Of a DNA stretch of 64,000 nucleotides, positions 9,340 through 17,472 are shown piece by piece. Source of the stretch: Bacteroidota bacterium (GTDB taxonomy: Bacteria; Bacteroidota; Bacteroidia; Chitinophagales; Chitinophagaceae). The translations under genes were made by a program, and so were the position numbers. Under the pieces are notes generated by a model. It ran no database searches and had not been told where the DNA came from. It saw only the letters and a list, made by a program, of their open reading frames with translations. Numbering within the stretch: position 1 is the first letter of the stretch; each line of letters begins with the position of its first letter. The stretch covers positions 53,806 to 117,805 of the forward strand of contig JAUZOA010000005.1 of assembly GCA_030706685.1 (NCBI GenBank), read 5' to 3'.

Positions 9340-10311
9340 TTAATCCTCCAACAACTCTGTGATTGAACCGCCTTCCTGCATTCGTTTAATGGCCACGGCA
9401 AAAAGCGGGGCCGCATTTAATACAATCACTTTTTCTTTTACTCTTGCACGTTCCAATCTGAAAGGCTGAACCGTATTGGTGATAATGATTTGCTGTAAAG
9501 CGTCTCCCTGTAATGTTTCATCGGGCCTGCCTGTAAATATGCCATGAGTAGCCAGTGCCAGCACTTTCTTAGCTCCCGATTTTTTACAGGCGGCAGCCGC
9601 CCTTGCTATGGTACCGCCGGTACTTATCAAATCATCAATAATGATGACAGTTCTGTCTTTTACTTCCCCCGCAATTCGTTCTCCCGATACGATGCCACTG
9701 CTCCGGTATTTTTCCATAAATATAACCGGCAATTCCCGGCTCAATCGTTTACCCAGCGTTTGTTGAAATTGTTCCGCTCTTTTAATACCTCCAAAATCAG
9801 GCGACATGATTACCGGGTCCTCGTTTTTTATAAGCGGAACCAAATAATCAGCAAACAGTTTTCTCGCTTCCAGGTTTTCCGCAGGTATGGTAAAAGAATT
9901 TTGAAAAGCCTGGAGATTATGCACATCCATTGTAACGATGCTGTCACTTCCGGCTGTTTCTAACAGGCGGGCTATATAACGGGTAGTGACCGGGTCCCGT
10001 GATTTTGTTTTGCGGTCTTTGCGTGCATAACATAAATAAGGAATCACTGCGGTAACCTTATTGGCGGAAGCATCTTTAAGCGCGGAGATAAAAAAAAGAA
10101 GACGACAGAGTTTGTCGTTTACACTTTGCGTCATATCGCTGTAAAGGGAATGAATGACAAAAACATCCTGGTTGCGTACATTTTCAAGCGGCCTGCTTTT
10201 ATGTTCCCCATCTTCAAATTCCCTTTCCTCATGTGTATTCAGCGATAAGACGAGCTCTTTGGCAATCAACCCGCCGAAGTCCCGGCTGTTATTTAGTGCA
10301 AATAATTTCAT
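9340..10311 (-). CDS. prs: Ribose-phosphate pyrophosphokinase (PRPP synthase)
   Basis: Makes PRPP from ribose 5-phosphate and ATP for nucleotide, NAD and His/Trp synthesis. Visible: flexible-loop region [27 protein letters not shown] metal/substrate site, [13 protein letters not shown], and the PRPP loop [14 protein letters not shown]. 323 aa is slightly longer than the housekeeping 310-315 aa enzyme and the N-terminus ([20 protein letters not shown]) departs from the usual FSGxxxxxLA. It therefore looks like a divergent second copy in a stress operon rather than the main prs. It sits between the hibernation factor and an APH-like kinase, and near pncB and a PRTase that consume PRPP. Confidence 0.9.
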   Translation of the reverse strand: MKLFALNNSRDFGGLIAKELVLSLNTHEEREFEDGEHKSRPLENVRNQDVFVIHSLYSDMTQSVNDKLCRLLFFISALKDASANKVTAVIPYLCYARKDRKTKSRDPVTTRYIARLLETAGSDSIVTMDVHNLQAFQNSFTIPAENLEARKLFADYLVPLIKNEDPVIMSPDFGGIKRAEQFQQTLGKRLSRELPVIFMEKYRSSGIVSGERIAGEVKDRTVIIIDDLISTGGTIARAAAACKKSGAKKVLALATHGIFTGRPDETLQGDALQQIIITNTVQPFRLERARVKEKVIVLNAAPLFAVAIKRMQEGGSITELLED

Positions 10312-10354
10312 AATACACTTTACAAACTCATGAGAACAGGAACCAAATGTTCAT

Positions 10355-10681
10355 CTACACCTTCACAGTGCTCGTTATCTCCTCAGGTGGTTCGCCCTGG
10401 TTCCTGATCTGTTCATCCACTTTCTCTGCAAGCTCTGCCAACACTTCATTTGACGCCTGTTCAAAGCTGGGGGCTTTGCGGTGTACAAAAAGAGGGTCGC
10501 CATAAATCATCAGCTCAATCTCGCAAATTTTATTTCTTTCATCATCGGGCTGTTCCCTAAAATATACCTGGGCCTTTGTTATTCCCTTATCCTGGTGATA
10601 CAAATCCATTAATTTCTGCCGGACATGATCTATTACCCACTCTTTAACCTCGCCCTGTGGGGCATGAAAACCAATATTCAT
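10355..10681 (-). CDS. hpf: Ribosome hibernation promoting factor (HPF/RaiA family)
   Basis: 108 aa, short-form HPF. The beta-alpha fold begins MNIGFHAPQGEVKEWVIDHVRQKL and includes AQVYFREQP, CEIELMIYGDPLFVHRKAPSFEQASNEVL and an acidic tail. This family binds the 30S decoding channel and stores ribosomes as inactive dimers or monomers during starvation. First gene of its operon, 43 bp ahead of prs. Upstream is a tandem TGA-N6-TCA operator (10769-10802). The leftward octamer TAATTTAC at 10744 starts exactly 30.5 bp from the proximal dyad centre, implying a leader of about 50 nt. Confidence 0.85.
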   Translation of the reverse strand: MNIGFHAPQGEVKEWVIDHVRQKLMDLYHQDKGITKAQVYFREQPDDERNKICEIELMIYGDPLFVHRKAPSFEQASNEVLAELAEKVDEQIRNQGEPPEEITSTVKV

Positions 10682-10768
10682 AAACTATAATTTATCTATT
10701 ACCAAAGTCTGCACCAATTGGTTGGACCTTTAGGTAGTAAATTACAGGATAGGATAGTCTTTTAAAAA

Positions 10769-10802
10769 TGAGTAGCATCATCCTGCCCGGTGATACTGGT
10801 CA
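10769..10802. promoter_or_regulatory. Tandem TGA-N6-TCA operator between hpf and a putative sRNA
   Basis: TGAGTAGCATCA (10769-10780) and TGATACTGGTCA (10791-10802) lie 22 bp apart. Leftward: octamer TAATTTAC from 10744, 30.5 bp from the proximal centre (hpf). Rightward: CCGGTTTG from 10826, 29.5 bp from the other centre, leading into a short terminated stretch. Confidence 0.7.
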
Positions 10803-10837
10803 TTATCAATGAAAAGAGTTTTGACCCGGTTTGAAAA

Positions 10838-10888
10838 TAGCCGGTGAGACAGAAAGGAGGTACGGCTCGATTTACGAGTCGTTTTTTC
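10838..10888 (+). ncRNA. Putative ~50-nt small RNA controlled by the operator
   Basis: A rightward intrinsic terminator (ACGGCTCG 10862-10869, loop ATTTA, CGAGTCGT 10875-10882, then a T-run to 10887) lies where no + strand gene ends. The nearest upstream gene, hpf, reads away from it. A -7-like TTTG box (10826-10833) sits at the regulon's fixed distance from dyad 10791-10802. Transcript ends are estimated from these signals. The alternative is an attenuator in the leader of the DUF2784 gene starting at 10996. Confidence 0.5.
10862..10887 (+). terminator. Intrinsic terminator
   Basis: An eight-pair stem with one G-T wobble and a 5-nt loop, followed by six T. It is 108 bp ahead of the DUF2784 ATG and downstream of no coding sequence on this strand. 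A second small stem (TTGCCGG / CCGGCAA) follows near 10897. Confidence 0.75.
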
Positions 10889-10995
10889 TTATCATCTTGC
10901 CGGGCTTCCGGCAAACCGGCACACTGCCAAAGAGAAAGATGCAACTGCCCTGTCAAAGTAAATCAGTACTTTACAGGAAAGATCAGTCCTGTTAT

Positions 10996-11394
10996 ATGTG
11001 GTACCAATTCCTTAATTATTTTTTCTTTACTTTTCATACACTTTTCACCTTGTTTAATATTACAGGATGGCTGTTTCCCAAAACAAGAAAGTGGAACCTG
11101 GTTACACTTTTATTAACAGCCTTTTCATGGTTTGTATTGGGTATCTGGTATGGATGGGGGTATTGTTTCTGTACCGACTGGCATTGGGAAGTGCGTCAAC
11201 AGCTCGGCTATCATGACCAGCGCAGATCATATATACATTTTCTATTGCAAAAACTTACCGGCATTGATTTTAACGAGCAACTCGTCGAAAATGTTACTCT
11301 CATTGTTTTCCTCCTGAGCCTGGTTATGAGCGTATGGCTCAATACCAGGGATTGGAGAAAGAGAAAACGGGAAAGGATCAGGAATTCCCTTTAA
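10996..11394 (+). CDS. DUF2784-like membrane protein
   Basis: 132 aa from ATG 10996 (MWYQFLNYFFFTFHTLFTLF); upstream in-frame codons to 10831 run through the terminator and are not conserved-looking. Three hydrophobic helices (about 4-24, 33-55, 98-118). The family-like features are FNITGWLFP, an aromatic WFVLGIWYGWGYCFCTDWHW stretch (with the C-x-C-x2-D-W core) and a basic tail. DUF2784 proteins are small inner-membrane proteins of unknown role. No promoter octamer was convincingly located; read-through of the upstream terminator could connect it to the operator. Confidence 0.7.
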   Translation: MWYQFLNYFFFTFHTLFTLFNITGWLFPKTRKWNLVTLLLTAFSWFVLGIWYGWGYCFCTDWHWEVRQQLGYHDQRRSYIHFLLQKLTGIDFNEQLVENVTLIVFLLSLVMSVWLNTRDWRKRKRERIRNSL

Positions 11395-11431
11395 ATCACC
11401 CCTTGCCGTATAGCCGGGAAATATCCTTTAA

Positions 11432-12019
11432 TTAGTCTTTCATGAATCTTTCAACCAGGACTTCGTTCTTATGCCTTACATGCAGGAAATAGACACCTTT
11501 CGACAAGCCGGCAATTGAAACATCTGTAACAAGGTTGATAATAGATATTTTCTGTATAAGCTTACCCCCGGGATCTATGATATCCACGCTGCCGTTAACG
11601 AAAGGGGTCTTTACATGCAGAACATCCTTTGCCGGGTTAGGCCAGATATACAACTTGCCGGTATTACTGATTTGTACCCATTTTTCCTGGGTATAAGAAA
11701 AACGGTTCCCGCTGCTGACCTGCCTGACCCTGTAATAAATGAGCCCCTCTCCCGGCTTGCTATCAATGCTGGAATACTGGTGCGATAAACGGGCAGCCAC
11801 ATCAGCAATACTCTCCCATGTTTTTTTGTCCCGGCTTCTTTCCACTTCAAACCGAAGGCTGTCATTTCCCGGTACGGTTTTCCATTGAATAAGCACAGTA
11901 TGACCCGCGCCCGGCTCAACATTGAACGAAATAAATGGTTCAGCCTGTCCATAAAGCTGGCCCGCCCTGGTTAATAAAAAAACAAGGCTTGTCACAATAA
12001 TAATTTTTATGCGTAACAT
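11432..12019 (-). CDS. Secreted protein with type IX secretion (Por) C-terminal sorting domain
   Basis: 195 aa from ATG 12019 (MLRIKIIIVTSLVFLLTRAGQ, a Sec signal peptide); an ATG at 12049 would lie within the promoter. Residues about 30-110 form a fibronectin-III-like beta domain (VLIQWKTVPGNDSLRFEVERS, YYRVRQV). The C-terminal 75 residues are a T9SS type A sorting domain (LYIWPNPAKDVLHVK, GVYFLHVRHKNEVLVERFMKD). The protein is expected at the cell surface or outside. There is no enzymatic domain; it may be an adhesin or a carrier. It is divergent from pncB over a degenerate tandem operator, with a TAAATTAA octamer (12044) at 29.5 bp. Confidence 0.83.
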   Translation of the reverse strand: MLRIKIIIVTSLVFLLTRAGQLYGQAEPFISFNVEPGAGHTVLIQWKTVPGNDSLRFEVERSRDKKTWESIADVAARLSHQYSSIDSKPGEGLIYYRVRQVSSGNRFSYTQEKWVQISNTGKLYIWPNPAKDVLHVKTPFVNGSVDIIDPGGKLIQKISIINLVTDVSIAGLSKGVYFLHVRHKNEVLVERFMKD

Positions 12020-12067
12020 ATCCTTCTTTTTGAATGTTAATTTAAGCAACAGCCAGCCGTGTAAAAA

Positions 12068-12143
12068 TGACCTTCAGCAATAAAACGCATGATTCCTGTT
12101 ATCTTTTACCACCCGGCATGCCCGCCCGTATTTAGTATCTTTG
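12068..12143. promoter_or_regulatory. Degenerate tandem operator and pncB -7 box
   Basis: TGACCTTCAGCA (12068-12079) and TGATTCCTGTTA (12090-12101) each miss the TGA-N6-TCA dyad by one base yet keep the exact 22-bp register. A perfect -7 box TATCTTTG lies at 12136-12143, 40.5 bp from the proximal centre, one helical turn further than at the other promoters. Leftward, TAAATTAA at 12044 is 29.5 bp from the other centre. Confidence 0.5.
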
Positions 12144-12185
12144 AATCCACACCTGGCGCCCGTAAGATCAATAAACAGGAGTTAT

Positions 12186-13604
12186 ATGCTGTCCTTTACG
12201 ATAAGCGGAAACTATACAGATCTGTATGAAATAACAATGGGTGAAGTGTATTTCCTGGAAAACAGGAAAGACCATCCTGCTTCCTTTGATTATTTTTTCC
12301 GGAAAATACCTAACCAGGGTGGCTACGTAGTATTTGCAGGGCTGAATGAGTTGTTGCAAATATTGGAAGACCTTCATTTTACCGCTGAGGATATCGCTTT
12401 TCTCAGGAAATTGAACTTTCATTCATCTTATATTGATTACCTGGAAAATTTTAAATTCCGTGGTTCTGTGTATTCTGTCAGGGAGGGTGAAATAGTATTT
12501 CCCGATTGCCCTCTGTTGCGCGTTGAAGGAACGCAATTTGAGACACAACTGGTGGAAACATTGCTGCTCAACATCCTGAATTTCGAATCCCTGATAGCCA
12601 CCAAAGCTTCGCGCATGCGATATGTGGCGGGTAACAGGATATTAAGTGACTTTGGCTTACGAAGGGCGCATGGACCAGGCGGTGTATTGGCTGCAAGGGC
12701 CGCTATAGTTGGTGGCTTCGACAGTACCAGCAATGTATACGCCGCCGGGTTGTATGGTCTGGAGGCCGCGGGAACGATGGCTCATTCCTTTGTTGAAAGT
12801 TATGATTCAGAAATCGAAGCTTTCCGGGCTTTCGCAAGATCACGCCCCGGTCAGTGTATATTCCTGGTAGATACATATGATACGCTTCAAAGTGGAATTC
12901 CTAACGCTATCATAGCAGCCAAAGAAATCGAAAAGCAGGGATACCGGGCTGCCGGCATACGTCTCGATAGCGGGGACCTGGCTTATCTTGCAAAAGCTGC
13001 ACGTAAAATGCTTGATGAAGCTGGCTTATCCTATATGAAAATTGTTGCTTCAAATAAACTCGATGAATGGGTGATTAAGAGTTTACTTGAACAAAATGCG
13101 CCTATAGATATTTTTGGCGTTGGCACCCGGCTGGTAACTGGTCAGCCCGATGCGGCATTGGACGGAGTCTATAAACTGTCAATGGCCGGAGATAAGCCCA
13201 GGCTTAAATTGTCAGAGAATTTAGAAAAAGTAACATTGCCCGGAATAAAACAGGTAGTAAGAGTGATAGAGAAGAACGGAGAATTTTTTGGCGCTGATGC
13301 AGTAATATTAGCAGGGGAAGAAAAGGCCAGTACGATCTATCATCCTTTTGAACCGGACAAGTTTTTCAATATTGAAAATTTTCACCAGGAATCTCTTTTG
13401 CAAAAAGTAATGGAAAATGGGAAACGATTATCAGCAGCCCCTTCCTTACAGGATATTGCAGCCTACGCCCAAAAAAGATTAGCCCTTTTGCCAAAAGAAT
13501 ATAAACGGTTTGAAAATCCACATATTTACAAAGTTGGTATTAGTAAAAAACTGATGGATCTTAAAAATAACCTGCGGGATCAGCATAAAATAGTCAAAAA
13601 ATGA
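12186..13604 (+). CDS. pncB: Nicotinate phosphoribosyltransferase
   Basis: 472 aa from ATG 12186 (MLSFTISGNYTDLYEITMGEVYF). Couples nicotinate and PRPP to nicotinate mononucleotide in the Preiss-Handler NAD salvage route. Landmarks: TDLYEITM near the N-terminus, SDFGLRRAHGPGGVLAARAA (phosphoribosyl site), GFDSTSNVYAA, GTMAHSFVESY (autophosphorylated-His region), VDTYDTLQSG, GIRLDSGDLAYLAKAARKML and a GVGTRLVTG phosphate loop. Its stop overlaps the pncA start (ATGA, 13601-13604), so the two are translationally coupled. Upstream, a one-mismatch tandem operator and a perfect -7 box suggest control by the same regulator. Confidence 0.93.
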   Translation: MLSFTISGNYTDLYEITMGEVYFLENRKDHPASFDYFFRKIPNQGGYVVFAGLNELLQILEDLHFTAEDIAFLRKLNFHSSYIDYLENFKFRGSVYSVREGEIVFPDCPLLRVEGTQFETQLVETLLLNILNFESLIATKASRMRYVAGNRILSDFGLRRAHGPGGVLAARAAIVGGFDSTSNVYAAGLYGLEAAGTMAHSFVESYDSEIEAFRAFARSRPGQCIFLVDTYDTLQSGIPNAIIAAKEIEKQGYRAAGIRLDSGDLAYLAKAARKMLDEAGLSYMKIVASNKLDEWVIKSLLEQNAPIDIFGVGTRLVTGQPDAALDGVYKLSMAGDKPRLKLSENLEKVTLPGIKQVVRVIEKNGEFFGADAVILAGEEKASTIYHPFEPDKFFNIENFHQESLLQKVMENGKRLSAAPSLQDIAAYAQKRLALLPKEYKRFENPHIYKVGISKKLMDLKNNLRDQHKIVKK

Positions 13605-14218
13605 AGGCCCTGGTATTGATTGATATACAGAATGATTTTTTACCGGGGGGATCCTTAGCGGTACCCGGAGGAGATGCTATCATTCCGATAGTAAACAGGT
13701 TGCAGCCGTTTTTTGAATTGGTAGTGGCAACGCAGGACTGGCACCCGGCGAATCATAAAAGTTTCGCATCGCAGCATAATGGAAAAAAACCATTTGATAT
13801 TATTTCCCTGCATGGCTTGCGCCAAACACTCTGGCCCGACCATTGCATACAAGGCACTCCGGGCGCTGGTTTCCCCGGCGAACTCAACTTAAATAAAACA
13901 GAAACCATTTTCCGGAAAGGCACCAATCCGGAAATCGACAGTTATAGCGGTTTTTATGACAATGGCCATCGCAAATCAACAGGACTCGCGGGTTACCTGC
14001 GCAACAAAAAGGTGAATGAAGTGTACCTGGCAGGTTTGGCAGGCGATATTTGCGTGTTCTCAACAGCCATGGATAGCCTGGAAGAAAAATTTATAACATT
14101 TATTATTGAAGATGCTACCCGCCCCATCAACCGGCAGGATTTTAAAAAAGCCATGCAGGACTTTGTGGCCGGGGGAGGAAAGATTATTCAAAGTGCAAGC
14201 TTGCCCGCAGCATTGTAA
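13601..14218 (+). CDS. pncA: Nicotinamidase
   Basis: 205 aa isochorismatase-fold hydrolase converting nicotinamide to nicotinate for PncB. Catalytic Asp in LVLIDIQNDFLPGG (D10 region), metal-binding ATQDWHPANHKSF (Asp/His/His), LWPDHCIQGTPGAGF, catalytic Lys in FRKGTNPEIDSYSGF, and catalytic Cys in AGLAGDICVFSTAMDS. Family enzymes usually read GLATDYCV; here it is GLAGDICV, with Cys retained. Overlaps pncB by four bases. Ends 10 bp from the convergent cysQ stop. Confidence 0.93.
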   Translation: MKALVLIDIQNDFLPGGSLAVPGGDAIIPIVNRLQPFFELVVATQDWHPANHKSFASQHNGKKPFDIISLHGLRQTLWPDHCIQGTPGAGFPGELNLNKTETIFRKGTNPEIDSYSGFYDNGHRKSTGLAGYLRNKKVNEVYLAGLAGDICVFSTAMDSLEEKFITFIIEDATRPINRQDFKKAMQDFVAGGGKIIQSASLPAAL

Positions 14219-14228
14219 ATCTTTAAAA

Positions 14229-15008
14229 CTAAAAAGCGATAAAGAACGGATTGGTAAGGTCAGGCTTATTATACCTGAGTTCTGATTTCAGGTCTTCCCG
14301 GTAAACTCCCCTGTTGGAAGCATTTAAAATAGCATGAGCCGCCGCTGTATCCCATTCCATCGTTGTTCCCAACCTGGGATAGATATCAGCCCGGTTTTCA
14401 AGAAGCAGCATGAATTTAAGGGAACTGCCAAGCGATATGATCGTCGCGTTTTGAAACTGGCTGATATAATCTTTCGTTTCAGGATTCAAATGAGACCTGG
14501 ATGCTACCACAATTATACTTTCTCTTTGCAACAGATCTCTGAATTGAATTCTTTCAGACAACGGCGCAAATTCAGCCAGGCTGTCTTTTTCCTTTTTGAA
14601 AACTCCTGTTTCTTTTGAGCCACTATATAAAGTATCATTGCATGGCATATAGATTACACCTCCGATCGGAGTGCCTTCCCGCAAAAGGGCTATATTGATA
14701 GTAAACTCGCCATTTTTTTTAATAAACTCTTTCGTCCCGTCAAGCGGATCTACCAACCAAAAATATTCCCAGTGCTTTCTTTCCCCGAAATCAATATTCA
14801 TCCCTTCTTCGGAAAGAACCGGTATATTAGTTTTAGCAAGATGCCCGGTAATAATGGCATGAGCTCTTTTATCTGCTATAGTTAATGGAGATCCGCCTGT
14901 TTTTAGATCCGTTCCAAATCCCTCTGACTGGTATACCTCCATAACCGCCTTGCCTGCATCAAGCGCCGCATACTTTGCTATTTCCAATAGATGGCGCACA
15001 TCTTTCAT
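14229..15008 (-). CDS. cysQ: 3'(2'),5'-bisphosphate nucleotidase (CysQ-type)
   Basis: 259 aa member of the Li-sensitive inositol-monophosphatase-like family. Removes the 3'-phosphate from PAP/PAPS. Metal-site motifs: LSEEGMNIDFGERKHWEYFWLVDPLDGTKE-type block (SEE, then DPLDGTKEFI), and TTMEWDTAAAHAILNASN near the C-terminus. Start ATG 15008 (MKDVRHLLEIAKYAALDAGKA). Its likely promoter is far upstream: a perfect -7 box TATATTTG reading leftward from 15272, 30.5 bp from the palindromic dyad 15297-15308, giving a leader of about 250 nt. A PAP phosphatase in this regulon would link sulfate activation or RNase inhibition by PAP to stress. Confidence 0.9.
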   Translation of the reverse strand: MKDVRHLLEIAKYAALDAGKAVMEVYQSEGFGTDLKTGGSPLTIADKRAHAIITGHLAKTNIPVLSEEGMNIDFGERKHWEYFWLVDPLDGTKEFIKKNGEFTINIALLREGTPIGGVIYMPCNDTLYSGSKETGVFKKEKDSLAEFAPLSERIQFRDLLQRESIIVVASRSHLNPETKDYISQFQNATIISLGSSLKFMLLLENRADIYPRLGTTMEWDTAAAHAILNASNRGVYREDLKSELRYNKPDLTNPFFIAF

Positions 15009-15579
15009 TTTCTGTCCTTGTCCCGTTTTTGACGTTATTAATTATTACAGTTTCATTCAAACTATGGTCTTTGGTTCAAACCATACCTGGCCTGTCCCGA
15101 AAAGCGGATAAGAGAATCAAAGTTCGGACTTCACCCCTCATTGAGCCGGGAAAGGCAAGAATAATACCCGGAACAGCCGCTTACCCATTAACCTTTTACT
15201 CATTGGGGCAAACATGCCCTCCCGGGTGAAAATAATAATTCTACCCTCCGCACCTCCATAACAGCAAATATATCAGGCAATAAGTACTTTTTTCTTTGAT
15301 GGCCATCATGATTATAGCCAATGATGGTCATTGTATTACCTCCGTGCACGCAGTTAATTTCAACAAAATATTTTAGGAAAGATATTATGGACGATTGGTA
15401 GCTGCATTGCTGGTAGAAACAGGTGGGTTGCCGGGTAGCCAATAGTGAGCACCCATACGATCAAAGGTTGACGGTCTTTGTGCAAAAGCAACTGTTAGCA
15501 ACACAACCTGCAAAGGAGTTCATAAGTCAATTTCTTTCATCACCTATATGATTTTAAAAATCATTATAAACCATTTATT
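15009..15579. promoter_or_regulatory. Intergenic region with cysQ operator, promoter and long leader
   Basis: TGATGGCCATCA (15297-15308) is a perfectly palindromic dyad. A half-matching copy (CAATGATGGTCA, 15319-15330) lies 22 bp away. Octamer TATATTTG (15272 to 15265) is a perfect -7 box on the minus strand. The transcribed part 15009-15258 contains only 19-21-codon ORFs and short stems (for example GGGCA/TGCCC). TTGTATTACCTCC (15331-15343) recurs beside the dyad at 42352. Nothing clear was seen as a promoter for the bactofilin-like gene at 15580. Confidence 0.65.
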
Positions 15580-16767
15580 ATGAAAAGACTTCTTTTTCTT
15601 ATTATAAGCTTGTACGCTGCTTCAAATTCAGCGTTTGCTTTCAGGATAGAATATGGCAGGAGTGTAACAATCAGCCGGCCGGTTTATGAAGACCTGTATA
15701 TCGCCGGCGGAAATATTGTCATCAATGCGCCTGTCTACGGCGACCTGATCATCGCGGGCGGTACGATATATATTAATGATACCGTTGCGAACGATATCCT
15801 GCTCGCTGGCGGAAATGTTACATTCAATGGTTTTGCCGGCGATGATATCCGTTGCGCCGGGGGTGACCTGCATATATTAAAGAACGTAGCGGGCGATGTA
15901 GTCATCATGGGTGGTACAGTCACTATTGAGCGGGGAGTAACCGTCGGGGGACTAATCGTTAGCGGTGGGGATATAACCGTTGACGGAAATGTAATGAATA
16001 ATGTATTGGCGGCAACCGGCAAATTTGTTTTGAACGGAACAGTAACGAAGGACATTGATTGCCGCGGTGGAAGTATTACAATAAATGGTGCGATTGGCGG
16101 CAAAGCCATATTGGCGGCAACGGGTAAAATTATTATTGGCGACAGCGCCCAATTCGGAAGTGATGTCCGCTATTGGTCGCCCTGGAAAGTCAATTTCAGG
16201 CAATCCGTTAAAACAGGGACCCCGGTCTATGATACAACCCTTAAAATAAAATATAACCGGTGGTATTTTTTAGGATTCAGTTCATGGCTGGGACTGCTAT
16301 GGTATATATGCATGACCTTCCTGATGATAATGATTATTCAATATTTATTCAGCAACACGATGAAAAAAGCCGGTAATTCCGTTTATACAGCTCCGCTGCG
16401 ATCACTTTTGTATGGCTTCCTGTTTTGCATCGCAGTGCCAGTGCTCGCTGTTATTTCCTTCGTTTCCATAATTGGTGTCCCGGTCGGTCTCATCCTGTTA
16501 TTCAGCTATATCATGCTGATTTTGTTGGCAACAGCTATTACTTCCGTTGTTGCGGTCAACTGGCTAAACAATCTTGGCAATAGAAATTTAAAATTCTGGA
16601 AACTGGTTTTTTCCGGTCTTGGTATTTTCGTCGTATTAAAGATTCTGACATTTACACCGTTCCTGGGATGGTTTATTATGGGACTTCTTGTATTTATGGC
16701 ATTTGGCGCTATCTTGTTGAATGTAAATTGGCGCAGGCAAATGCCAAACCCGCAAATTTCCATGTAA
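15580..16767 (+). CDS. Bactofilin-like beta-helix membrane protein
   Basis: 395 aa: a signal peptide (MKRLLFLIISLYAASNSAFA), then about 170 residues of repeating G-G-x-[IV]-x-[IV] strands (AGGNIVINAPVYGDLIIAGGTIYI and further turns) forming a polymer-forming/bactofilin-like beta-helix. About 60 linker residues follow, then four TM helices between about 225 and 385 (for example LLWYICMTFLMIMIIQYLF, VPVLAVISFVSIIGVPVGL). The arrangement places the helix outside the cytoplasm, unlike classical cytosolic bactofilins. Function unknown; an envelope-stress or scaffold role is plausible. An 11-bp perfect inverted repeat (16810-16841) follows it. Confidence 0.78.
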   Translation: MKRLLFLIISLYAASNSAFAFRIEYGRSVTISRPVYEDLYIAGGNIVINAPVYGDLIIAGGTIYINDTVANDILLAGGNVTFNGFAGDDIRCAGGDLHILKNVAGDVVIMGGTVTIERGVTVGGLIVSGGDITVDGNVMNNVLAATGKFVLNGTVTKDIDCRGGSITINGAIGGKAILAATGKIIIGDSAQFGSDVRYWSPWKVNFRQSVKTGTPVYDTTLKIKYNRWYFLGFSSWLGLLWYICMTFLMIMIIQYLFSNTMKKAGNSVYTAPLRSLLYGFLFCIAVPVLAVISFVSIIGVPVGLILLFSYIMLILLATAITSVVAVNWLNNLGNRNLKFWKLVFSGLGIFVVLKILTFTPFLGWFIMGLLVFMAFGAILLNVNWRRQMPNPQISM

Positions 16768-16809
16768 TATGTCGCAAAATATCTGAGCCAATACAACTTG
16801 TCGCTTAAA

Positions 16810-16841
16810 GAGAGTATTCTGCCCTGTGGAAGAATACTCTC
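16810..16841. terminator. 11-bp inverted repeat downstream of the bactofilin-like gene
   Basis: GAGAGTATTCT (16810-16820) and AGAATACTCTC (16831-16841) pair perfectly around a 10-nt loop. There is no clear U-run, so it could be a terminator or an mRNA 3'-end stabiliser. Confidence 0.5.
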
Positions 16842-17016
16842 CGGCATTCCCGGCATAGTATCCACTACCTGTAACTTATGCCCCGGACGCAGTGTGTCTT
16901 AATAGGTTGACTCTTCAGGTCAAAGGTCAAACTGGTTGGGGGCCAAACTATGGGATTTCTTCCAAAGTATTTTCAGTAACTTCCCTCCTCTTCTTTGCCC
17001 TGCATTCAGCCAAACT

Positions 17017-17391
17017 ATGAAAAAATGTATACTATTAGTGGAGGACAATGAGCCCATCAGGGAAAACACCACAGAATTGCTTGAACTTTTACACTATGAA
17101 GTCATTGTGGCAAGAGACGGGAAACAAGCGCTTGACAGGATACAGGAAAAGACTCCTGATCTTATTGTAAGCGATATCATGATGCCGGGGATAGATGGAT
17201 ATGAGCTTTTACACACGCTCAGGGAAAATCACCCCATGGAATCGCTGCCATTTATTTTTCTTACTGCATCCTCTGAAAAGAAAGATATTGAAAAAGGTAT
17301 GTGTATGGGAGCTTCGGGCTATATAACAAAACCGTTTCAGGCCGATGAACTTATACAGCTTATTCGAAACGTGTTAAAAAGCAGGAGCTAA
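17017..17391 (+). CDS. Single-domain response regulator
   Basis: 124 aa receiver (REC) domain only. From ATG 17017 it reads MKKCILLVEDNEPIRENT (acidic pair EDN), phospho-acceptor Asp in LIVSDIMMPGIDGYELL, Thr in IFLTASSEKKD, Lys in YITKPFQADELI. No output domain, so it acts by protein contact in a phosphorelay, CheY-like. No histidine kinase is adjacent; the nearest is at 25788. Upstream 16942-16975 lies TTGAC-N7-GTCAA, an inverted repeat of another type. Confidence 0.88.
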   Translation: MKKCILLVEDNEPIRENTTELLELLHYEVIVARDGKQALDRIQEKTPDLIVSDIMMPGIDGYELLHTLRENHPMESLPFIFLTASSEKKDIEKGMCMGASGYITKPFQADELIQLIRNVLKSRS

Positions 17392-17472
17392 AAACTTAAT
17401 ATAAAAGACCCGTTTAAAGATATTTCCAAAGTGGTAAAAAAGAAAAAAACAGGATAAAAAATAAAGTTGATT

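Noticed and set aside
10831..10995. Longer N-terminus for the DUF2784-like protein
   Set aside because: The extension would be translated through the 10862-10887 terminator and has no family resemblance; ATG 10996 starts directly at the first membrane helix.
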